Assembly: GCA_900318825.1 (NCBI GenBank)
Contig: ONMB01000001.1
Span: 186,001-250,000 of the forward strand
Direction: 5' to 3'
Source of the DNA: an uncultured Ruminococcus sp.
GTDB lineage: Bacteria > Bacillota > Clostridia > Oscillospirales > Ruminococcaceae
DNA: 64,000 nt
The notes below the pieces were generated by a model. The model was given only the letters and a program-made list of their open reading frames with translations. It was not told the DNA's origin and ran no database searches. Below, piece by piece: positions 53,835 to 61,405 of the stretch. The position numbers were made by a program, and so were the translations under genes. The number at the start of each line of letters is the position of its first letter. Within the stretch, counting starts at the first letter, position 1.

Positions 53835-54809
53835 TTATTTGGTATTGTTGATATCCCAGCGGAAAGTAGTCAGCTTAGCCGCCTTTGTATTGTCGAGCAT
53901 ATTGTTGTTCTCAAGTTTGGAAAGATCGAGATAACGATAATTCATCTTCTCGTCCTTATTCGTTACAAACAGCCCCTTGATCTTGGACATTGCTCCGCCC
54001 GGCGAACGCTGTATAACTGCACCAAGGCTGTGGTGACGGCGCATAAAAGCGATGATATCAGCAGCCGAAGTAAGGAGCTTGTCGCTTACATTGTAAACTC
54101 CTGCATAGGTCTGATCGTCGGCATTCTTGACGTAGCAGAGAATGAAATCGACGAGATTGTGTACGCAGCAGAGCTGGAAACCGTACTGTCCCTTTCCGTA
54201 GACGAACTTTGCTCCGTCCTTGGGATCGGTGATCTTAGCAACGAGGTTATCGGTAAAATCATAGGTATAGACCGGTGAATAGCGTATGATACAGCACATC
54301 ACCTTATACTCGCCGTCCTCGTCCTTATGGTGGATCATTTCTGAGAACATAGCCTTTTCTGAGGCGAACTTGAGCTCCGCATAGTTTGTATGCGGCTTGA
54401 GCTCGTCTTCTTCTCTTATGGGCTCACGAGTCTTTGGAAACTCATACACCTGATCGGTGCTGAGAAGAATGAACTTCTTCAGAGTTTCGCTGGTCATAGC
54501 GTAGCGGTAAATGAATTTATCACACTGTTTTGATACATTGATCTCCTTATCAGTCACGATAGGTCCGAAATCGTTATCGACGGTACAAGCCGCATGAACG
54601 ACTATATCAAACTTGTGATTATCGAAGATCTCAGCATAAGTGTTTTTATCGCTTGGATCTGCCTGAATAAACGAATAGTTGTACTTTCCTTCATTATAGA
54701 TACCCGGTTCTTTGTCAACAGCTACAACTTCGTAGCCTTTTTTAAGGAGTCCGGAGCAAATATGCTGACCAATAAGTCCACAGCCCCCGGTTACAAGAAC
54801 TTTTTCCAT
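53835..54809 (-). CDS. NAD-dependent epimerase/dehydratase
   Basis: 324-aa extended short-chain dehydrogenase. The Rossmann motif TGGCGLIGQHI is at 6-16. A central YAELKFASE carries the catalytic YxxxK near 147, and LLSTDQVYEFP near 115 supplies the Ser. It probably acts on a nucleotide sugar. ATG 54809 is chosen (AGGAGG 7 nt upstream); a TTG 6 nt earlier is too close. It has its own promoter and no sugar-pathway neighbours. Confidence 0.88.
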   Translation of the reverse strand: MEKVLVTGGCGLIGQHICSGLLKKGYEVVAVDKEPGIYNEGKYNYSFIQADPSDKNTYAEIFDNHKFDIVVHAACTVDNDFGPIVTDKEINVSKQCDKFIYRYAMTSETLKKFILLSTDQVYEFPKTREPIREEDELKPHTNYAELKFASEKAMFSEMIHHKDEDGEYKVMCCIIRYSPVYTYDFTDNLVAKITDPKDGAKFVYGKGQYGFQLCCVHNLVDFILCYVKNADDQTYAGVYNVSDKLLTSAADIIAFMRRHHSLGAVIQRSPGGAMSKIKGLFVTNKDEKMNYRYLDLSKLENNNMLDNTKAAKLTTFRWDINNTK

Positions 54810-54838
54810 AATCAACCCTCCTTTGGATATCTTGTGTT

Positions 54839-54866
54839 ATTATATCACAGTTGGTGTCTTTTACAA
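54839..54866 (-). promoter_or_regulatory. Promoter of the epimerase gene
   Basis: Minus strand: TTGTAA (54861-54866), 16-nt spacer, TATAAT (54839-54844) with TGA extended -10. Confidence 0.7.
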
Positions 54867-54873
54867 CTCATTA

Positions 54874-56268
54874 TCAAAGAGTTGCATTAACTTCGTCTAT
54901 TATTTTATTTACTGCTGCATTTATAGAATTGAAAGTTTCATTCCACGGCGTACCTCTTGCGGTCATTCTGAGTTTATTATCAACGAGATCAGCGCAGTCC
55001 TTGTTAACGCCCTTTGAGAAGTCTATAACGGGATTTTCTCTTGCGAGGCGGTTCATTTCCTCTCTCATATCGACCATTTCCTGAGTCCAGCCGTAATCGT
55101 CGATAAAGATAGAGTCAGCGATAGCGCAGGCTTCTTCGTTAGTTGCACAGAAGCGCTTACAGTTGAGGTATTTAGCCACTCCTTCAGGGTTTGCACCGCC
55201 GCTCACGAAGGCATAAGCCTCCATACCGGTGGGGATATAGTGCTTATCAGCTTTGGGGTCCTTCGGCATAGGAACGAAGAAAACATCTTCCGTTCCAAAT
55301 CTTTTCTTCCACAGATCGGGAGTCTTGTAGAATTCATAGAGACCGACGGGATAGAAGAGGAGCTTGCCTTCACCGATATAGTAAGGCTTATCCTCCCAGC
55401 CATAGTCACCAACACCGATAGCGATGCAGTTTTTCTGATAAAGCTCGTAGATCCATTCCTGAACTCTCTCCATTGCGGGATCGGAGATGTGGGAAACGAG
55501 TTTGCCGTCCTCAAAACCAACGGGCGGGACTCCGATAGTATTCATAAGGCCGAACTCAAAGAACCAGCCGTCTATACCGTAGTGCTGGTCGCCTGAACCG
55601 ACGAACTTTTCAAGCATATCCTGGAAAGCGTCCCAAGTCCATTTGCCCTCTGCATAGAGCTTTGCAGGATCCTCGAGGCCGGCTTCCTGGATAGTTTTTC
55701 TGTTATATACACAAGCGACGTTATCGCCTGTTTCCTGGATAACTGAGATGTAGTGCTTATCGTTCCACATAAAGCTGTCGTTGATATCCTGAACGTCCTC
55801 CCACAGCGTGGAGCCGTAGTCGATATAGTCGTCGCTCGGAGCGAAGAGCATATTGTTATTGAGCGTACATCTCGGGAAAGCGTCGAGGTTGCCTGCATAG
55901 AACATATCGGCACCCTTGCCGCCGTTGACGCATTCAGCGAGAACGTCGAAGCGGTTTGCGTCGGTACACGCCTCGTACTTTATATTACCGCCGTAGATCT
56001 CCTGAAACAGTGCGAGATCGGCAGGTGTTTTCTTGCCTGACTGTTCATCAGCATTGATATCCCAGTTAGAGATCCATGTGATAGTCTTGTTTTCGAGCTC
56101 GCCGTCCAGCAGACCTGAGCCCTTGGCAATATCAAGAAGTGTCTCCTTCTTACCCTCGTCCATTGGATTATTAAAAGAAGATGAGGAGCCCGAACTTCCG
56201 CATCCGGTCGCGGCAAGAGTCACCGCAAGCATGAATACGGCTGAAAGGAATGCTTTTAATTTTTTCAT
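54874..56268 (-). CDS. Extracellular solute-binding lipoprotein (sugar type)
   Basis: 464-aa family-1 ABC substrate-binding protein. Lipobox AATGC (Cys 24) is followed by a Ser-rich linker. The fold has ITWISNWDINADEQSGKK near 60 and KGADMFYAGN near 115, and a long Trp-rich C-lobe. It probably binds an oligosaccharide. ATG 56268 follows GAAGGAG at 8 nt. No ABC permease or ATPase genes are nearby, so it is an orphan that must share a transporter. Confidence 0.88.
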   Translation of the reverse strand: MKKLKAFLSAVFMLAVTLAATGCGSSGSSSSFNNPMDEGKKETLLDIAKGSGLLDGELENKTITWISNWDINADEQSGKKTPADLALFQEIYGGNIKYEACTDANRFDVLAECVNGGKGADMFYAGNLDAFPRCTLNNNMLFAPSDDYIDYGSTLWEDVQDINDSFMWNDKHYISVIQETGDNVACVYNRKTIQEAGLEDPAKLYAEGKWTWDAFQDMLEKFVGSGDQHYGIDGWFFEFGLMNTIGVPPVGFEDGKLVSHISDPAMERVQEWIYELYQKNCIAIGVGDYGWEDKPYYIGEGKLLFYPVGLYEFYKTPDLWKKRFGTEDVFFVPMPKDPKADKHYIPTGMEAYAFVSGGANPEGVAKYLNCKRFCATNEEACAIADSIFIDDYGWTQEMVDMREEMNRLARENPVIDFSKGVNKDCADLVDNKLRMTARGTPWNETFNSINAAVNKIIDEVNATL

Positions 56269-56334
56269 TAGTTTAACTCCTTCGCTGCCCTGATAAAAAA
56301 AACGGCAGGGTATTAAATTCACACACTTTTCTAT

Positions 56335-56364
56335 ATTATATCATTTTTATGAACACGCTGTCAA
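56335..56364 (-). promoter_or_regulatory. Promoter of the solute-binding protein gene
   Basis: Minus strand: TTGACA (56359-56364), 18-nt spacer, TATAAT (56335-56340). Confidence 0.85.
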
Positions 56365-56471
56365 TATCAATTTTTCATATAAATAGAGACGTTTTATAGT
56401 CATAATATCACAATTCTGAGCCTAAGCTGTTAACTATATATTAATAAGGTATATGATGCACTATTTTAATA

Positions 56472-57149
56472 TCAAGTTCGCACCTGACAGTTACTTCCGC
56501 CCTTCCGATAGGCACATTTCTCACGCATATTGCAGCTGCCGCAGCCTCGCTTTCCGGAGCTGACCGGCGAGTCTGAAATGCCGATTATCGCCGTCACGGA
56601 CTTCGACGGAATGAGCAGCATACTGTCAGTGACCGTAAGTCCGATGCGCCGCTGAGCGTTCAGTGTCCTGAGGAAGCTCCCCTGTATCCCGAGCGGCAGA
56701 TCACCGTATCCGGGACTGAACCTCCATGTCCTGTAAGGCACCTTTATCGCTGAGAATATCTCAGCCTCAGCCGCGTCGCAGACCTGTTCCACCGCAGCAC
56801 TGCAAAGACAGTCTATCGCAAAGGACTCTGCAACATCGCTCACAGCCGCCTGTCTTATCAGCTTGTCAGCCTCAGCCGAGAGCGTTGCCGCGAACAGTAC
56901 AGCCTTCGTACAGCCGGCAAGATGACTGGCAATATCGCTGCCTGTGAGGAGTTCGTTCATATCACCTGCGCGGACGCCGTTCTCCGTGAACTCGAGCCCG
57001 ACCTCGCGGTAAACGTAATTCGGTCTGATGACCTCAAGAACTCTCTTTTCGCAGCGTTCAAGAAGCCCGGAGATATTCTCCGCCGGAACTGTCCTGACGC
57101 CCATATACCGCGCAGCTTCGTCCTTGTTTATGTGGTCAAGCGCGATCAA
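56472..57149 (-). CDS. Stand-alone methionine synthase activation domain protein
   Basis: 225 aa. The motif RFSPGYGDLPLGIQ near 142-155 is the S-adenosylmethionine-binding signature of the MetH reactivation domain. A Cys-rich tail, C-x2-C-x5-C-x8-C (GCGSCNMREKC...NCQ), could hold an Fe-S cluster that supplies electrons for B12 reduction. The start is uncertain: TTG 57149 lies inside the 3' end of metF (14-nt overlap) with GGGGAT upstream. MetH itself is not in the window. Confidence 0.88.
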   Translation of the reverse strand: MIALDHINKDEAARYMGVRTVPAENISGLLERCEKRVLEVIRPNYVYREVGLEFTENGVRAGDMNELLTGSDIASHLAGCTKAVLFAATLSAEADKLIRQAAVSDVAESFAIDCLCSAAVEQVCDAAEAEIFSAIKVPYRTWRFSPGYGDLPLGIQGSFLRTLNAQRRIGLTVTDSMLLIPSKSVTAIIGISDSPVSSGKRGCGSCNMREKCAYRKGGSNCQVRT

Positions 57150-58005
57150 TGTTGATTATCCCCGAAACAGCCTCGCTTATCTTACGAGCAACGTAGGCAT
57201 TGTTCATCGTATAGAGGTGTATTCCGTCAACGCCGCTCGCAGCGAGGTCAACTATCTGGTTCACAGCGTAAGCTATACCGGCGTCGCGGAGGGCTTCCGG
57301 ATTGTGCTCGAAGCGCTGCATTATCTTTACAAACTTCTTCGGCAGACTTGCGCCGCAGGTCGTTACTATACGCTCGATCTGCTTCTTGTTGACAACGGGC
57401 ATTATTCCGGCTTCGATCGGAACGCTTATACCGGCAGCCCTCACCTTCCACAGGAACTCATAGAACGACGAATTATCGAAGAAAAGCTGACTTATAAGGT
57501 GATCCGCACCGGCTTCGACCTTGAGTCTGAGGTTCTGGATATCCTCCTCAAGTGACATTGAGTCGGGGTGGCACTCCGGATAGCAGGCGCCTGCGATGTC
57601 GAAATTCCCCTGCTTTCTGATGTAGGTGATGAGGTCGCTCGCATAGCGGAAGTCCTTCTTTGGCGGGATATCCGGGTTGAGGTCGCCGCGGAGCGCAAGG
57701 ATATTCTCAATGCCGCGGGACTTTATCTCGCTGATAGTAGCGTCGATCTCCTCACGTGTGTAGTTTATACACGGAAGGTGGAGCATCGGAACATTGCCGT
57801 TCTCCTTGATACGCGAAGCAATGTCACAGGCAAGAGCATTATTGCTGCTTCCGCCGGCGCTGAAAGTAACGCTGATGAAGTCCGGCTTGAGATCGTGGAG
57901 CTCGTCGAGCGTGTTGTAGATAACATCTATTGAACTGGTCTTTTTAGGCGGAAAGACCTCAAACGAAAAGACAGTTTTGTTCTTAAAAATTTCCTTAATG
58001 CGCAT
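57136..58005 (-). CDS. metF: Methylenetetrahydrofolate reductase
   Basis: 289-aa FAD-dependent TIM barrel making 5-methyl-THF for methionine synthesis. It opens with SFEVFPPKK, and ENILALRGD is near 103. AGADHLISQLFFDN is near 175, and EAGIMPV near 200. GGGGG precedes the ATG. It lies between ung and the MetH-activation gene, 12 nt after ung, and overlaps the latter. Pairing with the activator points to one-carbon flow into B12-dependent methionine synthase. Confidence 0.97.
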   Translation of the reverse strand: MRIKEIFKNKTVFSFEVFPPKKTSSIDVIYNTLDELHDLKPDFISVTFSAGGSSNNALACDIASRIKENGNVPMLHLPCINYTREEIDATISEIKSRGIENILALRGDLNPDIPPKKDFRYASDLITYIRKQGNFDIAGACYPECHPDSMSLEEDIQNLRLKVEAGADHLISQLFFDNSSFYEFLWKVRAAGISVPIEAGIMPVVNKKQIERIVTTCGASLPKKFVKIMQRFEHNPEALRDAGIAYAVNQIVDLAASGVDGIHLYTMNNAYVARKISEAVSGIINIDRA

Positions 58006-58017
58006 AATATCCCCCTA

Positions 58018-58689
58018 TTAATCTATTGACCAGTCTATCTCGCTCATACCGTTCGAGCGCAGGAATTCGTTTGCCTTTGAGAAGTGGCGGCAGCCGAAGA
58101 AGCCATTATACGCCGAGAGCGGACTCGGGTGTGCTGCCTTCAGAACGAGGTGCTGCGGATTGGTTATGAACATCTGCTTTGCTTTAGCGTCGCCGCCCCA
58201 GAGCATAAATACCATAGGCTTTTCGCGCTGGTTGAGCAGTTTTATCACATCTGTGGTGAAGTTCTCCCAGCCGAGACCGCGGTGGCTCCTTGCCTGATCT
58301 GCGCGGACCGTCAGCACAGAATTGAGCAGCAGAACGCCCTCCTTAGCCCATTTGGTGAGCTCTCCGTGCTTGCCGAGATTATCTATACCGACGTCGTCTC
58401 TTATCTCCTTAAAGATGTTCACAAGTGACGGCGGCGGTGCAATCCCCTTGCGCACCGAGAAGCTAAGGCCGTGTGCCTGACCTTCGCCGTGGTAGGGATC
58501 CTGACCGATTATGACGCATTTTACGTCGCTGTAAGACGTGTACTTCATCGCGTTGAAAATATCGTACATATTTGGGAAAATTCGCTGTGTGCGGTACTCA
58601 TTGATGAGCGTCGCGCGGAGCTTGAGGTAATAGTCCTTGTCAAACTCACCCTCAAGCAGCTTATCCCATTCATTATTGAAATTAACCAT
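58018..58689 (-). CDS. ung: Uracil-DNA glycosylase
   Basis: 223-aa family-1 UDG that removes uracil from DNA. The catalytic water-activating motif GQDPYHGEGQAHGLSFS is near 63-79, and the minor-groove loop HPSPLSAYNG is near 188-197. GGAGG precedes the ATG. It is encoded 12 nt upstream of metF and so co-transcribed with methionine genes, without an obvious functional link. Confidence 0.98.
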   Translation of the reverse strand: MVNFNNEWDKLLEGEFDKDYYLKLRATLINEYRTQRIFPNMYDIFNAMKYTSYSDVKCVIIGQDPYHGEGQAHGLSFSVRKGIAPPPSLVNIFKEIRDDVGIDNLGKHGELTKWAKEGVLLLNSVLTVRADQARSHRGLGWENFTTDVIKLLNQREKPMVFMLWGGDAKAKQMFITNPQHLVLKAAHPSPLSAYNGFFGCRHFSKANEFLRSNGMSEIDWSID

Positions 58690-58718
58690 ATATCCTCCAA
58701 ATGAAAGTTTCCGAGAAA

Positions 58719-58741
58719 AACACAGGCGGCATAAAGCCGCC
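58719..58741 (-). terminator. Hairpin terminator before ung
   Basis: Minus strand: GGCGGC, loop TTTAT, GCCGCC, then TGTG and TTTTT. It ends the 58751 gene, probably with readthrough into ung, since no separate ung promoter is evident in the 61-nt gap. Confidence 0.75.
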
Positions 58742-58750
58742 CTGATGCTG

Positions 58751-59233
58751 TCAATTGTAGATCATGTCGCCGTAGAACTTGAATTTCACAAGGGTATTCC
58801 GCTTATATGTAAGCGAGCCCTGCTGATTGAACGGTATCCTGTCGTAAGCCTGCGCGGAACACTCTATCTTGAGCTTGCGTCCCTTGCGGGTAACGAATAT
58901 CAGCTCGTAGTAGGGATCGACGATGCGTTCCTGACCGGTGCTCTCGATGATACGAAGGCGGTCGTCGCTTTTTCGTATGAGAGTCGCCATAACTACTATC
59001 GGCTCTGAGGTGCTCTTCTGGAACTCCTCCTCTTCAGGCTGCTGAAGTACAGAGCGCTGGGCTGCGCCGCTGTGAGCTCTGACCGGCTGTCTGTTCTGTG
59101 AAGGACCGTCCTCAAGGAAGGCGCTCATCAGCTTGCGAAAGCGGCTGTTTCCGCTGAACATCAATATGACAAGTATCAGTACGACGGCTATCGCACCAAG
59201 GATTATGAGCAGATTTTTCAGCTGCGGCGTCAT
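58751..59233 (-). CDS. Single-pass membrane protein of unknown function
   Basis: 160 aa. One N-terminal membrane helix (about 8-26) leads through a polar Gln/Ser linker to a beta-rich domain (about 80-160) that contains YYELIFVTRKGRKLKIECS. This DUF2500-like pattern suggests a small surface or cytoplasmic beta-barrel. GAGG precedes the ATG, and its promoter is at 59322-59350. Function unknown. Confidence 0.75.
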   Translation of the reverse strand: MTPQLKNLLIILGAIAVVLILVILMFSGNSRFRKLMSAFLEDGPSQNRQPVRAHSGAAQRSVLQQPEEEEFQKSTSEPIVVMATLIRKSDDRLRIIESTGQERIVDPYYELIFVTRKGRKLKIECSAQAYDRIPFNQQGSLTYKRNTLVKFKFYGDMIYN

Positions 59234-59321
59234 TTCAATTCCTCTTTCCTTTAAATAAGCGGTCCGGTCGCCGCTGTAACAAATTGATTAAATCAAGTAT
59301 TATCGTTTGATTACTAATCAT

Positions 59322-59350
59322 ATTATAATATATTTCGTTCAATTTTGCAA
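59322..59350 (-). promoter_or_regulatory. Promoter of the 58751 gene and ung operon
   Basis: Minus strand: TTGCAA (59345-59350), 17-nt spacer, TATAAT (59322-59327). Confidence 0.75.
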
Positions 59351-59398
59351 GGTCTAAACGCAAATTTCTCAAAGTGCGCAACATTTGGCATATGTCCG

Positions 59399-59427
59399 TT
59401 GCTTTATTCCCATTATTGTGGTATAAT
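59399..59427 (+). promoter_or_regulatory. Promoter of the TtcA-like gene
   Basis: TTGCTT (59399-59404), 17-nt spacer, TATAAT (59422-59427) with TGG extended -10. It leaves a leader of only about 15 nt. Confidence 0.75.
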
Positions 59428-59447
59428 ATTTGCAAAAGGGGGATATT

Positions 59448-60200
59448 ATGCAGAAAATTCTCGGTTATATGCGAAAGGCAATTCAGGAATATGATATGAT
59501 ACAGGACGGCGATCACATCTGTGTAGGAGTTTCCGGCGGCAAGGACAGCGTTGTTCTGCTCAGTGGTCTCGCACAGCTCCGCCGCTTCATCGGTATAGAT
59601 TTCAGGGTAACGGCTGTGACGCTTGATCCGCAGTTCGGAGGAGTTCCGGCTGATTACTCCCCGGTCACTGAGCTTTGTGAGTCCTACGGCATCGAGCATA
59701 AGGTCGTGCGTACTGAAATAGGCAGCATCGTCTTTGACGTGCGCAAGGAAAAGCACCCTTGCAGTTTATGTGCCCACCTCCGACGCGGAGCTCTCCACGA
59801 CGAAGCAGTTGCGCTCGGCTGCAACAAGATAGCTCTCGGACACAACTACGACGACACGGTCGAGACATTCATCATGAACCTCTTCACCGAGGGGCGTATA
59901 GGCTGCTACTCGCCGGTGACTCACCTCGCCAAGAAGAACTTGTACATGATAAGGCCATTGCTCCTCGCACCGGAAAAGGACATTCGCCGTGCAGCGCGGA
60001 GAGCGGAGCTTCCCATTGTGAAGTCCGCCTGTCCCGCAGACGGTCACACCAACAGGCAGCGCACCAAGGAGCTTATACGCGAGCTCGAACACCACGAACC
60101 AGGTTTCAAGGACAGGATATTCGGCGCTATGAAACGCGCTGACATAGACGGAATGGGCGGCGTGAACTACACACCACCCATTCGCAAGGACGTATACTGA
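59448..60200 (+). CDS. TtcA-family tRNA 2-thiolation ATP-pyrophosphatase
   Basis: 250 aa. The PP-loop SGGKDS is at residues 29-34. C105-S-L-C108 supplies paired Cys for an Fe-S cluster, and LGHNYDDTVETF follows near 130. This matches TtcA-like enzymes that thiolate a tRNA cytidine (C32) or related positions; the exact target in Firmicutes is unsettled. ATG 59448 is used, with AAGGGGG upstream. A TTG 18 nt earlier lies at the expected transcript start. Confidence 0.88.
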   Translation: MQKILGYMRKAIQEYDMIQDGDHICVGVSGGKDSVVLLSGLAQLRRFIGIDFRVTAVTLDPQFGGVPADYSPVTELCESYGIEHKVVRTEIGSIVFDVRKEKHPCSLCAHLRRGALHDEAVALGCNKIALGHNYDDTVETFIMNLFTEGRIGCYSPVTHLAKKNLYMIRPLLLAPEKDIRRAARRAELPIVKSACPADGHTNRQRTKELIRELEHHEPGFKDRIFGAMKRADIDGMGGVNYTPPIRKDVY

Positions 60201-60206
60201 TAAAAA

Positions 60207-60228
60207 AGGCTCTCCATATGGAGAGCCT
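60207..60228 (+). terminator. Terminator after the TtcA-like gene
   Basis: AGGCTCTCC, ATAT, GGAGAGCCT hairpin with A-tract left and TTGATTATTT right. It may also work for the opposing 60261 gene. Confidence 0.8.
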
Positions 60229-60260
60229 TGATTATTTAGCTTTTACAGCGACTAATTAAA

Positions 60261-61304
60261 TTAGTCTTCCTTCTTTCTAAGAACGAATGCTGTACCAACT
60301 GCTACTGCGAGACCAGCAACTGCTACACCTACGCCAGCAACACCTGTGGGAGGTGCATCTGTTGTGGGAGCTGTTGTGGAACCGGAAGCATCTGTACCAG
60401 CCTGTGTACCAGACTCTGTCTCACCCTGAGTAGCATCTGTGTTCTCCTCAGCGCCTGTTGTATCCTCAACATCTGTGTTCTCCTCAGCACCTGTTGTATC
60501 CTCAGCACCTGTTGTATCTTCCTCAGATGAAGGCTCCTCAGAAGAAGGCTCTTCAGAAGAAGGCTGAGTAGGCTCAGGTACGATTGAGATGTAACCGTTC
60601 TCTATACCCTGTGAGAATACATATGCCTGCATGAGGTTACCTGCGTCTGTTCTCGGAACATCAGCAAAACCGTCAACAGCTGTTTTGTTAGACATATACT
60701 CAACACCGATAGGATAGAGGTCACCCTCAGCTGCATCAGCAGGGAGAGTAAATCTTACAGTAGCAAGAACACCGTCGATACCGTTACCGTCAACACCGTC
60801 AACAACACCAGTACCCATGAATGAGAAGAATGCAAGGCCGGGCTCGATATCTGAAGTCATGAGCTTAAGTGCGCTTGAACCGATACGAGTTGTCTCACCA
60901 GTATCAGGATCAACTGTTGAAGTGGGGTTAGTGATGTTCTTGAGTGTAAGTCTCTGGTCGTAAACAAAGTGGATACCAACAGAGCCATACTTGCCCTCAC
61001 TGCCGGATACATTGAAGTTTACTGCAACAGGCTTGCTAGCATCAATGTACTTTTCCTTAGCCTCTGCAAGTGTGAGCTTTACCTTGTCAATTTTGATTGT
61101 AGGAGTGATTGTTGCTCCATCAGGTGACATATAGTCGCTAGATGTTGTGTAAGCATTAGGGTTGTAAGCGATCTCCTCGTTTGCAGCACCTGTTCTGATA
61201 GAATCTGTGTACTCAGAAGCTGAAGCAGCTACTGAAGTTGCGGATACTGCTACTGCTGATACAGCGAGAGCAGCGAATACCTTTTTAAGATTATTCTTCT
61301 TCAT
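60261..61304 (-). CDS. Cohesin-bearing surface protein with sorting signal
   Basis: 347 aa. A signal peptide (about 1-30) is followed by one cohesin-type domain (about 68-245), with VAVNFNVSGSEGKYGSVGIH, then VRFTLPADAAEGDLYPI, and LMQAYVFSQGIENGYI at its end. That last pattern is typical of Ruminococcus cohesins. A Ser/Glu and Thr/Glu repeat stalk follows (EEPSS x3, TTGAEENTD repeats). The end, APPTG then a membrane helix and RKKED, is an xPxTG sortase-type signal. It would display a cohesin on the cell wall for dockerin proteins, such as the gene directly upstream. Cohesin assignment is by pattern. Confidence 0.85.
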   Translation of the reverse strand: MKKNNLKKVFAALAVSAVAVSATSVAASASEYTDSIRTGAANEEIAYNPNAYTTSSDYMSPDGATITPTIKIDKVKLTLAEAKEKYIDASKPVAVNFNVSGSEGKYGSVGIHFVYDQRLTLKNITNPTSTVDPDTGETTRIGSSALKLMTSDIEPGLAFFSFMGTGVVDGVDGNGIDGVLATVRFTLPADAAEGDLYPIGVEYMSNKTAVDGFADVPRTDAGNLMQAYVFSQGIENGYISIVPEPTQPSSEEPSSEEPSSEEDTTGAEDTTGAEENTDVEDTTGAEENTDATQGETESGTQAGTDASGSTTAPTTDAPPTGVAGVGVAVAGLAVAVGTAFVLRKKED

Positions 61305-61341
61305 TGTAATTCTTTCCTTTCAGATTGTTTTTATATGTTGC

Positions 61342-61362
61342 CTGCCGCCGTAATGACGGCAG
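61342..61362 (-). other. Intercistronic hairpin
   Basis: CTGCCG/CGGCAG hairpin with a 9-nt loop in the 101-nt gap between the dockerin gene and the cohesin gene. No T-tract follows, so it is more likely an mRNA stability element than a terminator. Confidence 0.4.
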
Positions 61363-61405
61363 ACTAAACATTCATTGAATTAGTTTATGAGTTTGAGCTT
61401 GGCGA

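Noticed and set aside
59234-59321. SAM riboswitch for the metF operon
   Set aside because: No SAM aptamer features are visible, and metF is an internal gene behind ung.
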